DNA of 64,000 nt from Falsirhodobacter halotolerans. Its GTDB lineage: Bacteria; Pseudomonadota; Alphaproteobacteria; Rhodobacterales; Rhodobacteraceae. Made by a program: the position numbers and the translations under genes. Shown here piece by piece: positions 9,451 through 17,037 of the stretch (position 1 is the first letter of the stretch; each line of letters opens with the position of its first letter). The stretch is from NCBI RefSeq assembly GCF_022899245.1, contig NZ_JALJAZ010000001.1, positions 1,705,501 through 1,769,500 on the forward strand, written 5' to 3'. The notes below the pieces were generated by a model. That model was not told where the DNA came from and did not search any database. It saw only the letters and a program-made list of their open reading frames with translations.

Positions 9451-10200
9451 GTGCATCCTGTGAACGTCCTGCCCGAAGACTGGTCAACCCTTTTGGCGAA
9501 CCGCGACGGGGGGGATCGAAGGGTTTCCGGGCCGACGGGGCGGATCTATGGCCCGCTGGCCGGGCGCGGCGGCGCGTTCGTTCTGGCGCAGGTCGGCCAA
9601 TCGCTGGACGGGCGCGTCGCGACCGAAGGCGGGGACGCGCGCGACATCTCCGGGCCGGCGGGCCTTGCGCATCTGCACCGTCTGCGCGCCCTGTCCGATG
9701 CGGTGATCGTGGGCGCGGGCACGGTAACGGCGGACGACCCCCGCCTGTCGGTGCGGCTGGTCGATGGCCCCGATCCGGTGCGGGTGATCATCGACTGTCA
9801 TGCCACGGTCCCCGATACGGCGGGGATTTTCCACGACGGCGGGGCCCCGGTGTTCATCGTCACCTGCGCCACGTCGTCCCGCACCTACCCCGCCGGGGTG
9901 ACCGTGCTGCCCTTGTCGCAAGCGGAGAACGGCCTTGATCCACGCGATATCCTGGCCGCGCTGGCGGCGCATGGCCTGCACCGGATACTGGTCGAAGGGG
10001 GCGCGCGCACCATCGCGCGGTTCATGACCGCCGGATGCCTCGATCGTCTGCATGTGACCGTGGCCCCCCTGATCATCGGCGCGGGGCCCGCCGGCCTGTC
10101 GCTGCCGCCGGTGGCGTCCCTGACGGCGGCGCAGCGCCCGACGATGGAGGTTCACGATCTGGGGGGCGATATCCTGTTCGATTGCGCCCTCCGCCCCTGA
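9451..10200 (+). CDS. RibD C-terminal-type reductase (diaminohydroxyphosphoribosylaminopyrimidine reductase-like)
   Basis: Stand-alone reductase domain like the C-terminal half of RibD, a DHFR-fold enzyme that reduces a ribosylamino-pyrimidine to the ribityl form with NADPH. In 249 residues the core motifs are SLDGRVATEGGDARDISG, LRALSDAVIVGAGTVTADDPRLSVR, a RVIID strand and RILVEGGARTIA. There is no N-terminal deaminase domain. Start is GTG with GAGG eight bases before. It converges on, and ends three bases from, the methyltransferase of a cluster containing RibA and a 6-PTPS homologue, so it may act on a RibA product in a branch pathway. Confidence 0.85.
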   Translation: MHPVNVLPEDWSTLLANRDGGDRRVSGPTGRIYGPLAGRGGAFVLAQVGQSLDGRVATEGGDARDISGPAGLAHLHRLRALSDAVIVGAGTVTADDPRLSVRLVDGPDPVRVIIDCHATVPDTAGIFHDGGAPVFIVTCATSSRTYPAGVTVLPLSQAENGLDPRDILAALAAHGLHRILVEGGARTIARFMTAGCLDRLHVTVAPLIIGAGPAGLSLPPVASLTAAQRPTMEVHDLGGDILFDCALRP

Positions 10201-10203
10201 CGC

Positions 10204-10983
10204 TCAGGCCGGATGGGGAATGGCCAGAACGTCCAGATGGCCGATCAGCGCGAGGCAGGGGCCGTCCACCTGCGCAAGACGGAAATCGAGCCAGTCGGCC
10301 ACGCCCTCCACCCGCCCCGTTTCGGCCACGGCATCCGCGATGCCGCGCAGCAGATCGCGCTGCAGCGCGGCCTGCCCCTCCCCCAACCGCCAGGGGCTGG
10401 GACCGGAGAGGACCTGAAACCCCATATCATCGGCCACCCGAAGCAAGGTGCCGCCCGCGCTGGCCCCCAAGGCGGGACCGAACCCCTTGTCGCCCTGCTG
10501 ATGGTGGTTGAAGGCCACCGTCACCTCCGCATCCAGCGGATGCGCGACCGACCAGGTCATGGTCCCGTCGTAAGACAGCGCAGCATAGAACGCCGCCCCC
10601 TCGCGCCGCAGGCGGATCAGAAGGCGTTGCATCCAGGCATGGGAACACAGGTCGATCAGGGCCGAGGCGGTGACGAAACCGCCCGTGGGGATCGGAACCA
10701 CGTCGATGCCGGTCAGATCGACCTCCATCGTGTCGATCTCGGGGTGGCGGGTGCGGGCCGCCTGCAGCAATGCGCGGTCGCGGTCGGCCACCGTCCAATG
10801 GGCCTGCAGCGGCAAATGCGGCGCGATGGTGCGTAGGCTGGATCCCGTCCCGCCCCCCAGATCCAGAATGCGCGGCGTATCGGCCTGCCCGACGGCAAGG
10901 GCAAATGCGCCCAGTATGTCGGCATTGCGGGCGACTGCGTCGGCGGGTTCGCGAAGGTCCAGCCATTGGGTGGTGAAGGTCAT
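10204..10983 (-). CDS. Class I SAM-dependent methyltransferase
   Basis: Cytosolic Rossmann-fold methyltransferase of 259 residues. Motif I is ILDLGGGTGSSLRTIAPHLP at about 39-58, followed by an acidic residue at the end of strand 2 (TVADRDRALL) and DTMEVDL. The acceptor is unknown. It is the last gene of a four-gene leftward operon and overlaps the glycosyltransferase by four bases. The operon context (glycosyltransferase, 6-PTPS homologue, dehydrogenase) suggests it tails a small-molecule product. Confidence 0.85.
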   Translation of the reverse strand: MTFTTQWLDLREPADAVARNADILGAFALAVGQADTPRILDLGGGTGSSLRTIAPHLPLQAHWTVADRDRALLQAARTRHPEIDTMEVDLTGIDVVPIPTGGFVTASALIDLCSHAWMQRLLIRLRREGAAFYAALSYDGTMTWSVAHPLDAEVTVAFNHHQQGDKGFGPALGASAGGTLLRVADDMGFQVLSGPSPWRLGEGQAALQRDLLRGIADAVAETGRVEGVADWLDFRLAQVDGPCLALIGHLDVLAIPHPA

Positions 10984-11990
10984 GAACGCTCCGTGATGAA
11001 ATGGGCAATGCGGGCGGCGGTGTCAGACCAGCCCGGCAGACATGCGCCGGCAGCCGCGGATCCGGCCGCATAGGCGCGGCGGCGCGCGGAGTCGGCCAGC
11101 AGGGCGCGCAGGGCGGCGGCAAAGGCGTGCGGATCGTCCGGCGGAACCAGATGGCCTGCCGTGTCCGGCACCACGTCGGGCACCGCGCCCGCATGGCAGG
11201 CGACGATGGGAAGGCCCTGGGACATCGCCTCGGCAAAAACCATGCCATAGCCTTCGAACCGGCTGGCCAGCGCAAAGATATCGGCGGTCGCCAAGGCCGC
11301 GCGCGTGTCCTCCACCCCGCCCGCCAGATCAATGCGCGCGGCCAGCCCCGCCTGCCGGATGCGATGATGCAGATCGTCCGCCACGGCCGGATCCAGCGCG
11401 GCGCCGATGATCGTCGCCCGCCACGGCAGATCGGCCAGCTGTGCCAGCGCGTCGATCAGCACATCATGTCCCTTGCGCCGGATCAGGGTGCCGATGGACA
11501 GGATATGCGGCGGATCGCCCTGCCCCAAGGCCAAGGGCGCGGGATCGGTGCCGGGGATCGCGACCAGCGCATCCTCCACCCCGAACATCCGCGAAACGTC
11601 CCGCGCCGTGGCGGGGGAGGTGACGATCACCCCCCGCGCATGGCGCAGGGCCGCACGCTCCGACATCTCGAGCGCCGGATCGGCCCCGTCTTCCAATGCC
11701 AAGGGATGATGCACCAGCGCGAACAGGCGCAGCCGCGCCGCATCCCGCGCGGCCCAGGCATCCAGCACCCCGAAGGCCAACCCGTCGATCAGGACCGTCG
11801 TGCCGTCCGGCACGCCCGAGAGCGCCCGTTCCGCCGCAGCAAGATCGCGCGGATAGGGAAACCCCGCGCCCAAGGGCAGCAGATCGACCGTCCATCCCAG
11901 ATCGCGCAGCCCCGCCACGACCCGCCGGTCATAGCCGTATCCCCCCGTCCGCAATTCCAGATCGCCGGGATAGGCGAAGACGATCCTCAC
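10980..11990 (-). CDS. Glycosyltransferase family 4
   Basis: GT-B fold retaining glycosyltransferase of 336 residues. The N-terminal half opens with VFAYPGDLELRTGGYGYDRR (acceptor side); the C-terminal nucleotide-sugar half has ILSIGTLIRRKGHDVLI, ALASRFEGYGMVFAEAM with the E-x7-E pair, and GAVPDVV. It starts at GTG, which overlaps the 6-PTPS stop by four bases, so translation is coupled on both sides. Donor and acceptor are unknown; lipid, pterin or ribityl-pyrimidine acceptors are all compatible with the neighbourhood. Confidence 0.88.
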   Translation of the reverse strand: MRIVFAYPGDLELRTGGYGYDRRVVAGLRDLGWTVDLLPLGAGFPYPRDLAAAERALSGVPDGTTVLIDGLAFGVLDAWAARDAARLRLFALVHHPLALEDGADPALEMSERAALRHARGVIVTSPATARDVSRMFGVEDALVAIPGTDPAPLALGQGDPPHILSIGTLIRRKGHDVLIDALAQLADLPWRATIIGAALDPAVADDLHHRIRQAGLAARIDLAGGVEDTRAALATADIFALASRFEGYGMVFAEAMSQGLPIVACHAGAVPDVVPDTAGHLVPPDDPHAFAAALRALLADSARRRAYAAGSAAAGACLPGWSDTAARIAHFITERS

Positions 11991-12379
11991 ACCGCCCCCT
12001 CATACCAACCGCGCGCCGCGTGGGATTCATGCAGCAGAACCCGGATGCGCCGGATGCGCGCCGCCCCCGGCCCGAACGCATCCAGCCGCGCCTTCAGTTC
12101 GGTGAAAATGTGATGACACAGGAATTCGGTCGTCGTCACCTTGCCGCGAAACGCCTCGACCTCGTCAAGGTTCTGGTAGTTCAGCGGGGCCAGCGTCTCG
12201 GACAGGATCGTCGTCGCCGCCCCGATGTCCACGGCCAACCCGTCCTCATCCAGATCTTCGGTGAAAAAGGCGGCATCGACCACGAAGGTCGCGCCGTGCA
12301 TCCCCTGGGCGGGGCCGAAGACGGGGCGGGGCAGGCTGTGCGCGATCATGATGTGATCGCGGACTTCGACGGCAAACAT
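11987..12379 (-). CDS. Divergent 6-pyruvoyl-tetrahydropterin/6-carboxytetrahydropterin synthase homologue
   Basis: T-fold protein of the PTPS/QueD family, 130 residues. Family features: His14 in MIAH, His28 in MHGATFVVDAAF, the VDIGAA and LNYQNLDEVEAF blocks, TTEFLCHHIF and the C-terminal Glu in LHESHAARGWYE. However, canonical members have Cys-x3-His-Gly-His here; this one has Ala24 in place of the catalytic Cys and Ala30 in place of the third zinc His. It may use another ligand or catalyse another reaction. AAAGGA precedes the ATG. Second gene of the operon, 24 bases after the MDR dehydrogenase. Confidence 0.85.
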   Translation of the reverse strand: MFAVEVRDHIMIAHSLPRPVFGPAQGMHGATFVVDAAFFTEDLDEDGLAVDIGAATTILSETLAPLNYQNLDEVEAFRGKVTTTEFLCHHIFTELKARLDAFGPGAARIRRIRVLLHESHAARGWYEGAV

Positions 12380-12403
12380 GGCAGTCCTTTCAGGTATGAG
12401 GGG

Positions 12404-13357
12404 TCAGTAGCGGATGCGGTGGCACAGCGTGGCGGGATCGTCGATGACCTCGCCATAGACTTCGGCAATCTCGTCGAAGGCCGTTTCGTTGGAAATCAGG
12501 GCGTCCAGACGCGGGTCGCACAGCAGTTCCAGCGCCTTCGACATGCGGCGGCGGTGCGGCCAACGGGGGCGTTGCCACGGCGCGACCTGCCCCACCTGCG
12601 AGCTGATGATCTTCAGCCGTCGCGAATGGAAGGCCCCGCCAAGGGGAATGCTGGCGCGCCGGTCGCCATACCAGCTGGCCTCCACCACCCGCCCCTCATC
12701 GGCCATCGTCTCGATCGCCTGCGACAGGGCGGCGTCGGCGGCGGTGGCGTTGATCGCCACATCCGCGCGTTCCTGCGGCGACCCGCCGGTCAGGCCCAAC
12801 GCCTCCAGAACGCGGCCACGGGTGGAATCGATCTCCACCACCCGCAGATCCACCCCCGGCACCTGCCCCACCAGATGCGCGACCAGAAGACCGACGACAC
12901 CCGCGCCGAAGACATTGACCCGGTCCCCCGGCATCACGCCCGCATCCCAGACGATGTTCAGCGCGGTTTCCATATTCGCGGCCAACACCGCGCGGTCGGG
13001 CGGCAGATCGCCCGGCAGCGCGATCAGATCGGTCGAAGGGACCTGGAACACGTCCTGATGCGGATGCAGGCAGAAGACCGTCCGCCCCTCATCGGTCTGG
13101 CCAACCACGGCATAGCCGTATTTGACGGGAAACGGCAGATCGCCCCCCTGATGCGGCCCGCGCATCCGCGTGAATTCGCTTTCGGGAACACGGCCGGAAA
13201 ACACCAGCGCCTCGGTCCCCCGGCTGATGCCGGAGGCCAGCGCCCGCACCCGCACCAGCCCCTCGGCCGGGGTCAGCGCCTCGGACCGGATTTCGCACCG
13301 GCGCGGGGCGGTGAACCACAAGGCGCGGGCGGGGATCGAGGCGCGGTCGTCGGGCAT
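12404..13357 (-). CDS. Zinc-less medium-chain dehydrogenase/reductase
   Basis: MDR-superfamily oxidoreductase, 317 residues, first gene of the leftward operon. The Rossmann motif VNVFGAGVVGLLVA identifies the nucleotide-binding half. The usual catalytic-zinc motifs are changed: ASGISRGTE replaces CGICGTD, and KYGYAVVG replaces GHE..G.V. This resembles BchC-like and other zinc-independent members. The start was set at the ATG of MPDDRASIPARAL with AGGAAC nearby. It probably supplies a redox step in the cluster's product pathway; the substrate is unknown. Confidence 0.82.
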   Translation of the reverse strand: MPDDRASIPARALWFTAPRRCEIRSEALTPAEGLVRVRALASGISRGTEALVFSGRVPESEFTRMRGPHQGGDLPFPVKYGYAVVGQTDEGRTVFCLHPHQDVFQVPSTDLIALPGDLPPDRAVLAANMETALNIVWDAGVMPGDRVNVFGAGVVGLLVAHLVGQVPGVDLRVVEIDSTRGRVLEALGLTGGSPQERADVAINATAADAALSQAIETMADEGRVVEASWYGDRRASIPLGGAFHSRRLKIISSQVGQVAPWQRPRWPHRRRMSKALELLCDPRLDALISNETAFDEIAEVYGEVIDDPATLCHRIRY

Positions 13358-13440
13358 GGGTGTTCCTAATTCGGGTCCGTCCCTCGCAGCTAGCGCGCGA
13401 CGCGACCTTCGCAAGATCGCGTGGGCGCGTCGATTTCAGG

Positions 13441-13466
13441 GGAACCCAATCCCGCCTTCGCGCGTA
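13441..13466 (+). promoter_or_regulatory. Possible EcfG-like promoter upstream of ribA
   Basis: GGAAC (13441-13445) and CGTA (13463-13466) are 17 bases apart, one base off the EcfG consensus, and end 32 bases before the ribA ATG. No FMN riboswitch-like structure is visible in the 140-base divergent region. Confidence 0.4.
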
Positions 13467-13497
13467 GTGTCAGAAGGCCATTTCGGAGGAAAATGCC

Positions 13498-14613
13498 ATG
13501 ACCGTCCACGACCGTCAGACCCGAGTATCCCACGCGGTCAATCATGGCCTGTTTTCCGGCCCGGCCATCCATTTCGAACGCGCGGTGTCCGAACTGCGTT
13601 ATGGCCGTCCGGTGCTTTTGCGCGACGGCGCGACCGCCACGGCGATCATGGCGCTGGACGCCGCATCGCCGGATCAGTTCAACCGGATGGCGGACGCGGC
13701 GGAGGGGCGACACGACCTTTTCCTGAGCGGGCAACGCGCGGTGCGCATGGATGTCGCCTCCTCCTCCGGCATCCTTCTGCCGCTTTCGGGCGTCGGGCAT
13801 GACGCGGCGGTGCGTCTGGCCTATCGCCGGGGGGCGACCTTGCCGGGCACATGGCGTCCGGCCCCCGCCTTGATGCGCGCCGCGTCGGACCTGACGGACA
13901 GCGCGCTTCTCCTGCCCGCCCTCGTTTGCGCCGCGCCGACGGCCGCCTTTGCCGGTTGCGCCGAAATCTCGGTCGAGGATCTGCGCCGCACCGCGTCCGC
14001 CCGCACCCAGTTCGAGATCGTCGCCCGCACCCCCGTGCCCCTGCGCGATCTGGGCATGTGCGATTTCGTTGTGTTCCGCGGCGGTCTGGCCCAGCGCGAT
14101 CAGGTGGCCATCGTCGTCGGCACCCCCGACCTGTCCAAACCGGTTCCGGTGCGGATCCATTCTTCCTGCATCACGGGCGATCTGGCGGGATCGTTGAAAT
14201 GCGATTGCGGCGATCAGCTGCAAGGCGGTCTCGCCGCGCTGAAAGAGGCGGGGGGCGGTGTCCTCATCTATCTGGATCAGGAAGGACGTGGCACCGGGCT
14301 GCGGGCAAAGATGCGCGCCTATGCCCTGCAGCATGATGGTCTGGACACATTGGACGCGGATGCCGAGTTGGGCTTTCACGACGATCACCGCCGGTATGAG
14401 GCCGCATCGGCCATGCTGCGGGCGATGGGCATCGCCTCCGTCGATCTGCATACCAACAACCCCACCAAGGTCGCGGCCCTGCAGAAGGACGGGATCGACG
14501 TGGCCAGCCGCAAGGGCGTTCCCGCCCGCATCACGTCCGAAAACCTGAACTATCTGCGGACCAAGAGCCTTCGGGCCGGTCACATCATCGATTATCTTCC
14601 GGTCGGGGGCTGA
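13498..14613 (+). CDS. ribA: GTP cyclohydrolase II with N-terminal extension
   Basis: Converts GTP to 2,5-diamino-6-ribosylamino-pyrimidinone 5'-phosphate, formate and pyrophosphate, the entry step to riboflavin. The C-terminal 190 residues hold the full active site: zinc cysteines Cys224, Cys235 and Cys237 in SSCITGDLAGSLKCDCG, the YLDQEGRGTGLRAKMRAY block and TNNPTK. The N-terminal 180 residues are an extension seen in related alphaproteobacterial RibA proteins, without intact RibB motifs that I recognise. GGAGG precedes the ATG. It shares an operon with a CDP-alcohol phosphatidyltransferase and diverges from the MDR/6-PTPS operon, so it may serve that cluster rather than bulk riboflavin synthesis. 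Confidence 0.93.
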   Translation: MTVHDRQTRVSHAVNHGLFSGPAIHFERAVSELRYGRPVLLRDGATATAIMALDAASPDQFNRMADAAEGRHDLFLSGQRAVRMDVASSSGILLPLSGVGHDAAVRLAYRRGATLPGTWRPAPALMRAASDLTDSALLLPALVCAAPTAAFAGCAEISVEDLRRTASARTQFEIVARTPVPLRDLGMCDFVVFRGGLAQRDQVAIVVGTPDLSKPVPVRIHSSCITGDLAGSLKCDCGDQLQGGLAALKEAGGGVLIYLDQEGRGTGLRAKMRAYALQHDGLDTLDADAELGFHDDHRRYEAASAMLRAMGIASVDLHTNNPTKVAALQKDGIDVASRKGVPARITSENLNYLRTKSLRAGHIIDYLPVGG

Positions 14614-14616
14614 GCC

Positions 14617-15360
14617 ATGGCCGACGTGACCCTTGGTCCACCGGATCGGGTTACCCCCCTGCCCGGCGCACTGCTGACCTTTGGTGTGGCCGGGATCGGG
14701 CTGATCACCGCCGTTCTGACGGCGCTGAACTGGGAGGGCGGCGCCCTGGCATTGGTCATGGCGCTTTATGCGGCGGCATCGATGCTGACCGTCCAAGCGC
14801 TGGCGGGGCATGGACCACGGCCCTTCGGATGGGCGAATGTGGTGACGACCTTCCGGCTGGCCGCCACCTGCTTCGTGGCGGCCGCCCTGATCACCGCTGC
14901 CCGGGATCTGGATACGGGACCGGTGTGGATCGCCATCGGCGTCACCCTTGTCGCTCTGGCCCTGGACGGAATCGACGGATTTCTCGCCCGCCGCAGCGGC
15001 CTCTGCTCCCCCTTTGGGGCCCGTTTCGACATGGAGGTGGATGCGGCGCTCATCCTGCTTCTTTCGGTCGCGGCGTGGGAATTGGGCAAGGCGGGCGGTT
15101 GGATTGTCGCGATCGGCGCGATGCGCTATGTCTTCGTTGCGGCGCAGGCCGTCATCCCCAAACTGCGCGCGCCCCTGCCCCCGTCCTTCCTGCGCAAGGC
15201 GGTGTGCGTGGTGCAGGTCTCGGCCCTGTGCATCGCGGTGACCCCGGTCGTCCCGCCCGCGATTTCCGCCCCGTTGGCCGGAATCGCGCTTGTCGCCCTC
15301 AGCTGGTCGTTTCTGCGCGACACCGTTTATCTGCTGCGCGGCGGGGATCAGGCGTTCTGA
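14617..15360 (+). CDS. CDP-alcohol phosphatidyltransferase family membrane protein
   Basis: Polytopic membrane enzyme that moves a phospho-alcohol or phosphatidyl group from a CDP-linked donor to an alcohol acceptor. The diagnostic signature D-x2-DG-x2-AR-x8-G-x3-D-x3-D is complete (Asp117, Asp120, Gly121, Ala124, Arg125, Gly134, Asp138, Asp142). About seven hydrophobic segments flank it in 247 residues. The start codon follows ribA by three bases, so the two are one operon. The odd pairing with RibA suggests the lipid or alcohol substrate relates to the neighbouring pathway. Its 3' end overlaps the convergent oxidoreductase by 13 bases. Confidence 0.88.
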   Translation: MADVTLGPPDRVTPLPGALLTFGVAGIGLITAVLTALNWEGGALALVMALYAAASMLTVQALAGHGPRPFGWANVVTTFRLAATCFVAAALITAARDLDTGPVWIAIGVTLVALALDGIDGFLARRSGLCSPFGARFDMEVDAALILLLSVAAWELGKAGGWIVAIGAMRYVFVAAQAVIPKLRAPLPPSFLRKAVCVVQVSALCIAVTPVVPPAISAPLAGIALVALSWSFLRDTVYLLRGGDQAF

Positions 15361-16703
15361 TCCAACGCCTTCGCGATATCCGACAGCGCGCCGCGCAGCC
15401 CTTCTTCCAGTGTGGGATGATAAAGCGGGTGATCCAGCAGATCCCGCGCCGTCATCTTCGCCGCAATCGCCAGTGACAGAAATTGCGCGATATGTTCCCC
15501 ATCGGACATGCACAAGGTCGCGGCGCACAACCGTCCCTGCGTATCCGCGACGATGCGGGCGAAACCATAGGCCTCCCCCTCGATCTTCGCCCGCCCCTGA
15601 TCGCCATAGTCGGCCAGGCCGACCAGCGCCCGCCCCTCCGGGGCTGTCCCGACCTGCGCGACATTCGGCTGGGTGAAGGTGACGGCCAGCGACACGGGGC
15701 GCGGTTCGGATTTCACATCGGGATAGCGGGCGGCGTTGCGGCCGGCCAACTCGCCTTCGCGCGTGGCTTCATGCAGAATGGGGCGGTCGTGATTGGCGTC
15801 GCCCGCGACGAACACGGGCGCAGTGCCACATTGCATCGTTTCGGCGTCGAACACCGGCACCCCATGATCGTCCAACTCCAGTCCCGCCGCCTCAAGGTCC
15901 AACCCCTCCAACGCGGGCGGGCGACCGGCGGCCATGAGAATCTTGTCGAACGTCTGTTCCCGCCCATCCCATTTCAGAACCGCAGCGCCGTCCTGCCTCC
16001 GGGCCGACAGATCGACCTTCCGGTGAATGGCCATCTCGCTGTCCAGAATGTCGGCAAGGCGATCGCTGTCCTCCTCGTCCAAACCGGCCAGCGACCCGCT
16101 GCTGTCGAACAGCGCGACATTGACCCCCAGCCGGGCAAAGGCCTGCGCAAGTTCGATCCCCACGGGGCCCGCGCCCACCACCGCCAGCGATGCGGGCAGG
16201 TCGTCAATCTCGAACACCGTCTCATTGGTCAGGATATGGTCCTTCACCGCCGCAAAGGCCTTGGGCGTGGCCGAGACGGCGCCCGTCGCGATGATGACGC
16301 TGCGGGCCTGGATCTCCGCCCCCGTGTCGGTGATCAGGCGCGTGGGGCCGGTGAACCGTGCCGTCGCGCGCAGAAGGCGTTCGGGCGGAATGTCCTCCAT
16401 CCCCTTCAGGGTGGCCGCGACGAAATCGTCCCGCATCCGCCGCACCCGCGCAAGAACGGCCGGGCCGTCGATGGCGGGGGTGGCGTGGACCCCGAACGTC
16501 GCCGCGTCGCGCACCGCCTGCGCGGCATCCGCCGCCGCGATCAACAGTTTGGACGGCATGCAGCCCACGGCGGCACATGTCGTGCCCCGAAACTGCGGGT
16601 CGATCAGCAGCGTCGTGGCCCCCGCCTCACGCGCGGATCGTTCGGCGGCAAGACCTGCGGTTCCGGCACCGATGATGGCGACATCGCATTGAATGGGGGG
16701 CAT
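15348..16703 (-). CDS. FAD-dependent pyridine nucleotide-disulfide oxidoreductase (dihydrolipoyl dehydrogenase-like)
   Basis: Flavoprotein disulfide reductase, 451 residues. It has the FAD GAGTAG fingerprint at 12-17, the redox disulfide Cys43-x4-Cys48 in TTCAAVGCMPSK, a second Rossmann motif AVVGAGPVGIELA, and a C-terminal dimer domain ending in YHPTLEEG, where the His-x4-Glu pair is in place. This pattern fits dihydrolipoyl dehydrogenase or a mercuric-reductase relative; no 2-oxoacid dehydrogenase genes are adjacent. AGGAG precedes the ATG. It is divergent from a small hydrophilic gene across a symmetrical promoter-like palindrome. Confidence 0.85.
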   Translation of the reverse strand: MPPIQCDVAIIGAGTAGLAAERSAREAGATTLLIDPQFRGTTCAAVGCMPSKLLIAAADAAQAVRDAATFGVHATPAIDGPAVLARVRRMRDDFVAATLKGMEDIPPERLLRATARFTGPTRLITDTGAEIQARSVIIATGAVSATPKAFAAVKDHILTNETVFEIDDLPASLAVVGAGPVGIELAQAFARLGVNVALFDSSGSLAGLDEEDSDRLADILDSEMAIHRKVDLSARRQDGAAVLKWDGREQTFDKILMAAGRPPALEGLDLEAAGLELDDHGVPVFDAETMQCGTAPVFVAGDANHDRPILHEATREGELAGRNAARYPDVKSEPRPVSLAVTFTQPNVAQVGTAPEGRALVGLADYGDQGRAKIEGEAYGFARIVADTQGRLCAATLCMSDGEHIAQFLSLAIAAKMTARDLLDHPLYHPTLEEGLRGALSDIAKALDQNA

Positions 16704-16723
16704 TGGGATCTCCTTTCCCGAAC

Positions 16724-16779
16724 AACCCCGCCGGATGCAGGTCAGTTCCCGTGGGAACCATCCCCCGCCGGGCCGGGTT
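16724..16779. promoter_or_regulatory. Palindromic divergent EcfG-like promoter pair
   Basis: GTTCCC at 16745-16750 and GGGAAC at 16753-16758 form two back-to-back GGAAC elements. Each is followed, on its own strand, by a 17-base spacer and GGTT (16776-16779 on plus, 16727-16724 on minus), one base off CGTT. The pair lies between the oxidoreductase and the 49-residue gene, at workable distances from both starts. Confidence 0.5.
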
Positions 16780-16800
16780 TTCCCGCGAAAGGAGGCCCCC

Positions 16801-16950
16801 ATGCCCGACGATCCCCACCAACGCGCCCAAGAAATTCAGGACGAGCGTGCAAAAGCCGCAAAATCCGAAGACGAACGCCGCAAGATCAAGGAACAGCCCG
16901 TGGAGCCGTTGCTGGACGAACCCGGGAAAAAGACCCGCGAATGGGACTGA
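16801..16950 (+). CDS. Small hydrophilic protein, function unknown
   Basis: 49-residue, highly charged protein without membrane segment or Cys (HQRAQEIQDERAKAAKSEDE, then a Pro/Glu-rich tail ending in REWD). It is probably a helix followed by a disordered tail. An excellent AAAGGAGG lies six bases before the ATG, so it is likely translated. I do not recognise a family. The upstream GGAAC-N17-GGTT site places it among candidate general-stress genes, many of which are small proteins of this kind. Confidence 0.7.
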   Translation: MPDDPHQRAQEIQDERAKAAKSEDERRKIKEQPVEPLLDEPGKKTREWD

Positions 16951-17037
16951 CTTGCGAAAGCGTGATCGCCCGCCCCTCGCAATTCCGGCGCGCGTCCCTT
17001 TAATCTTGGACCTCATCCGCATCGCGAAAGGACCCTG

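Noticed and set aside
13358-13497. FMN riboswitch upstream of ribA
   Set aside because: I looked for the conserved paired loops in the 140-base divergent region and found nothing resembling them.
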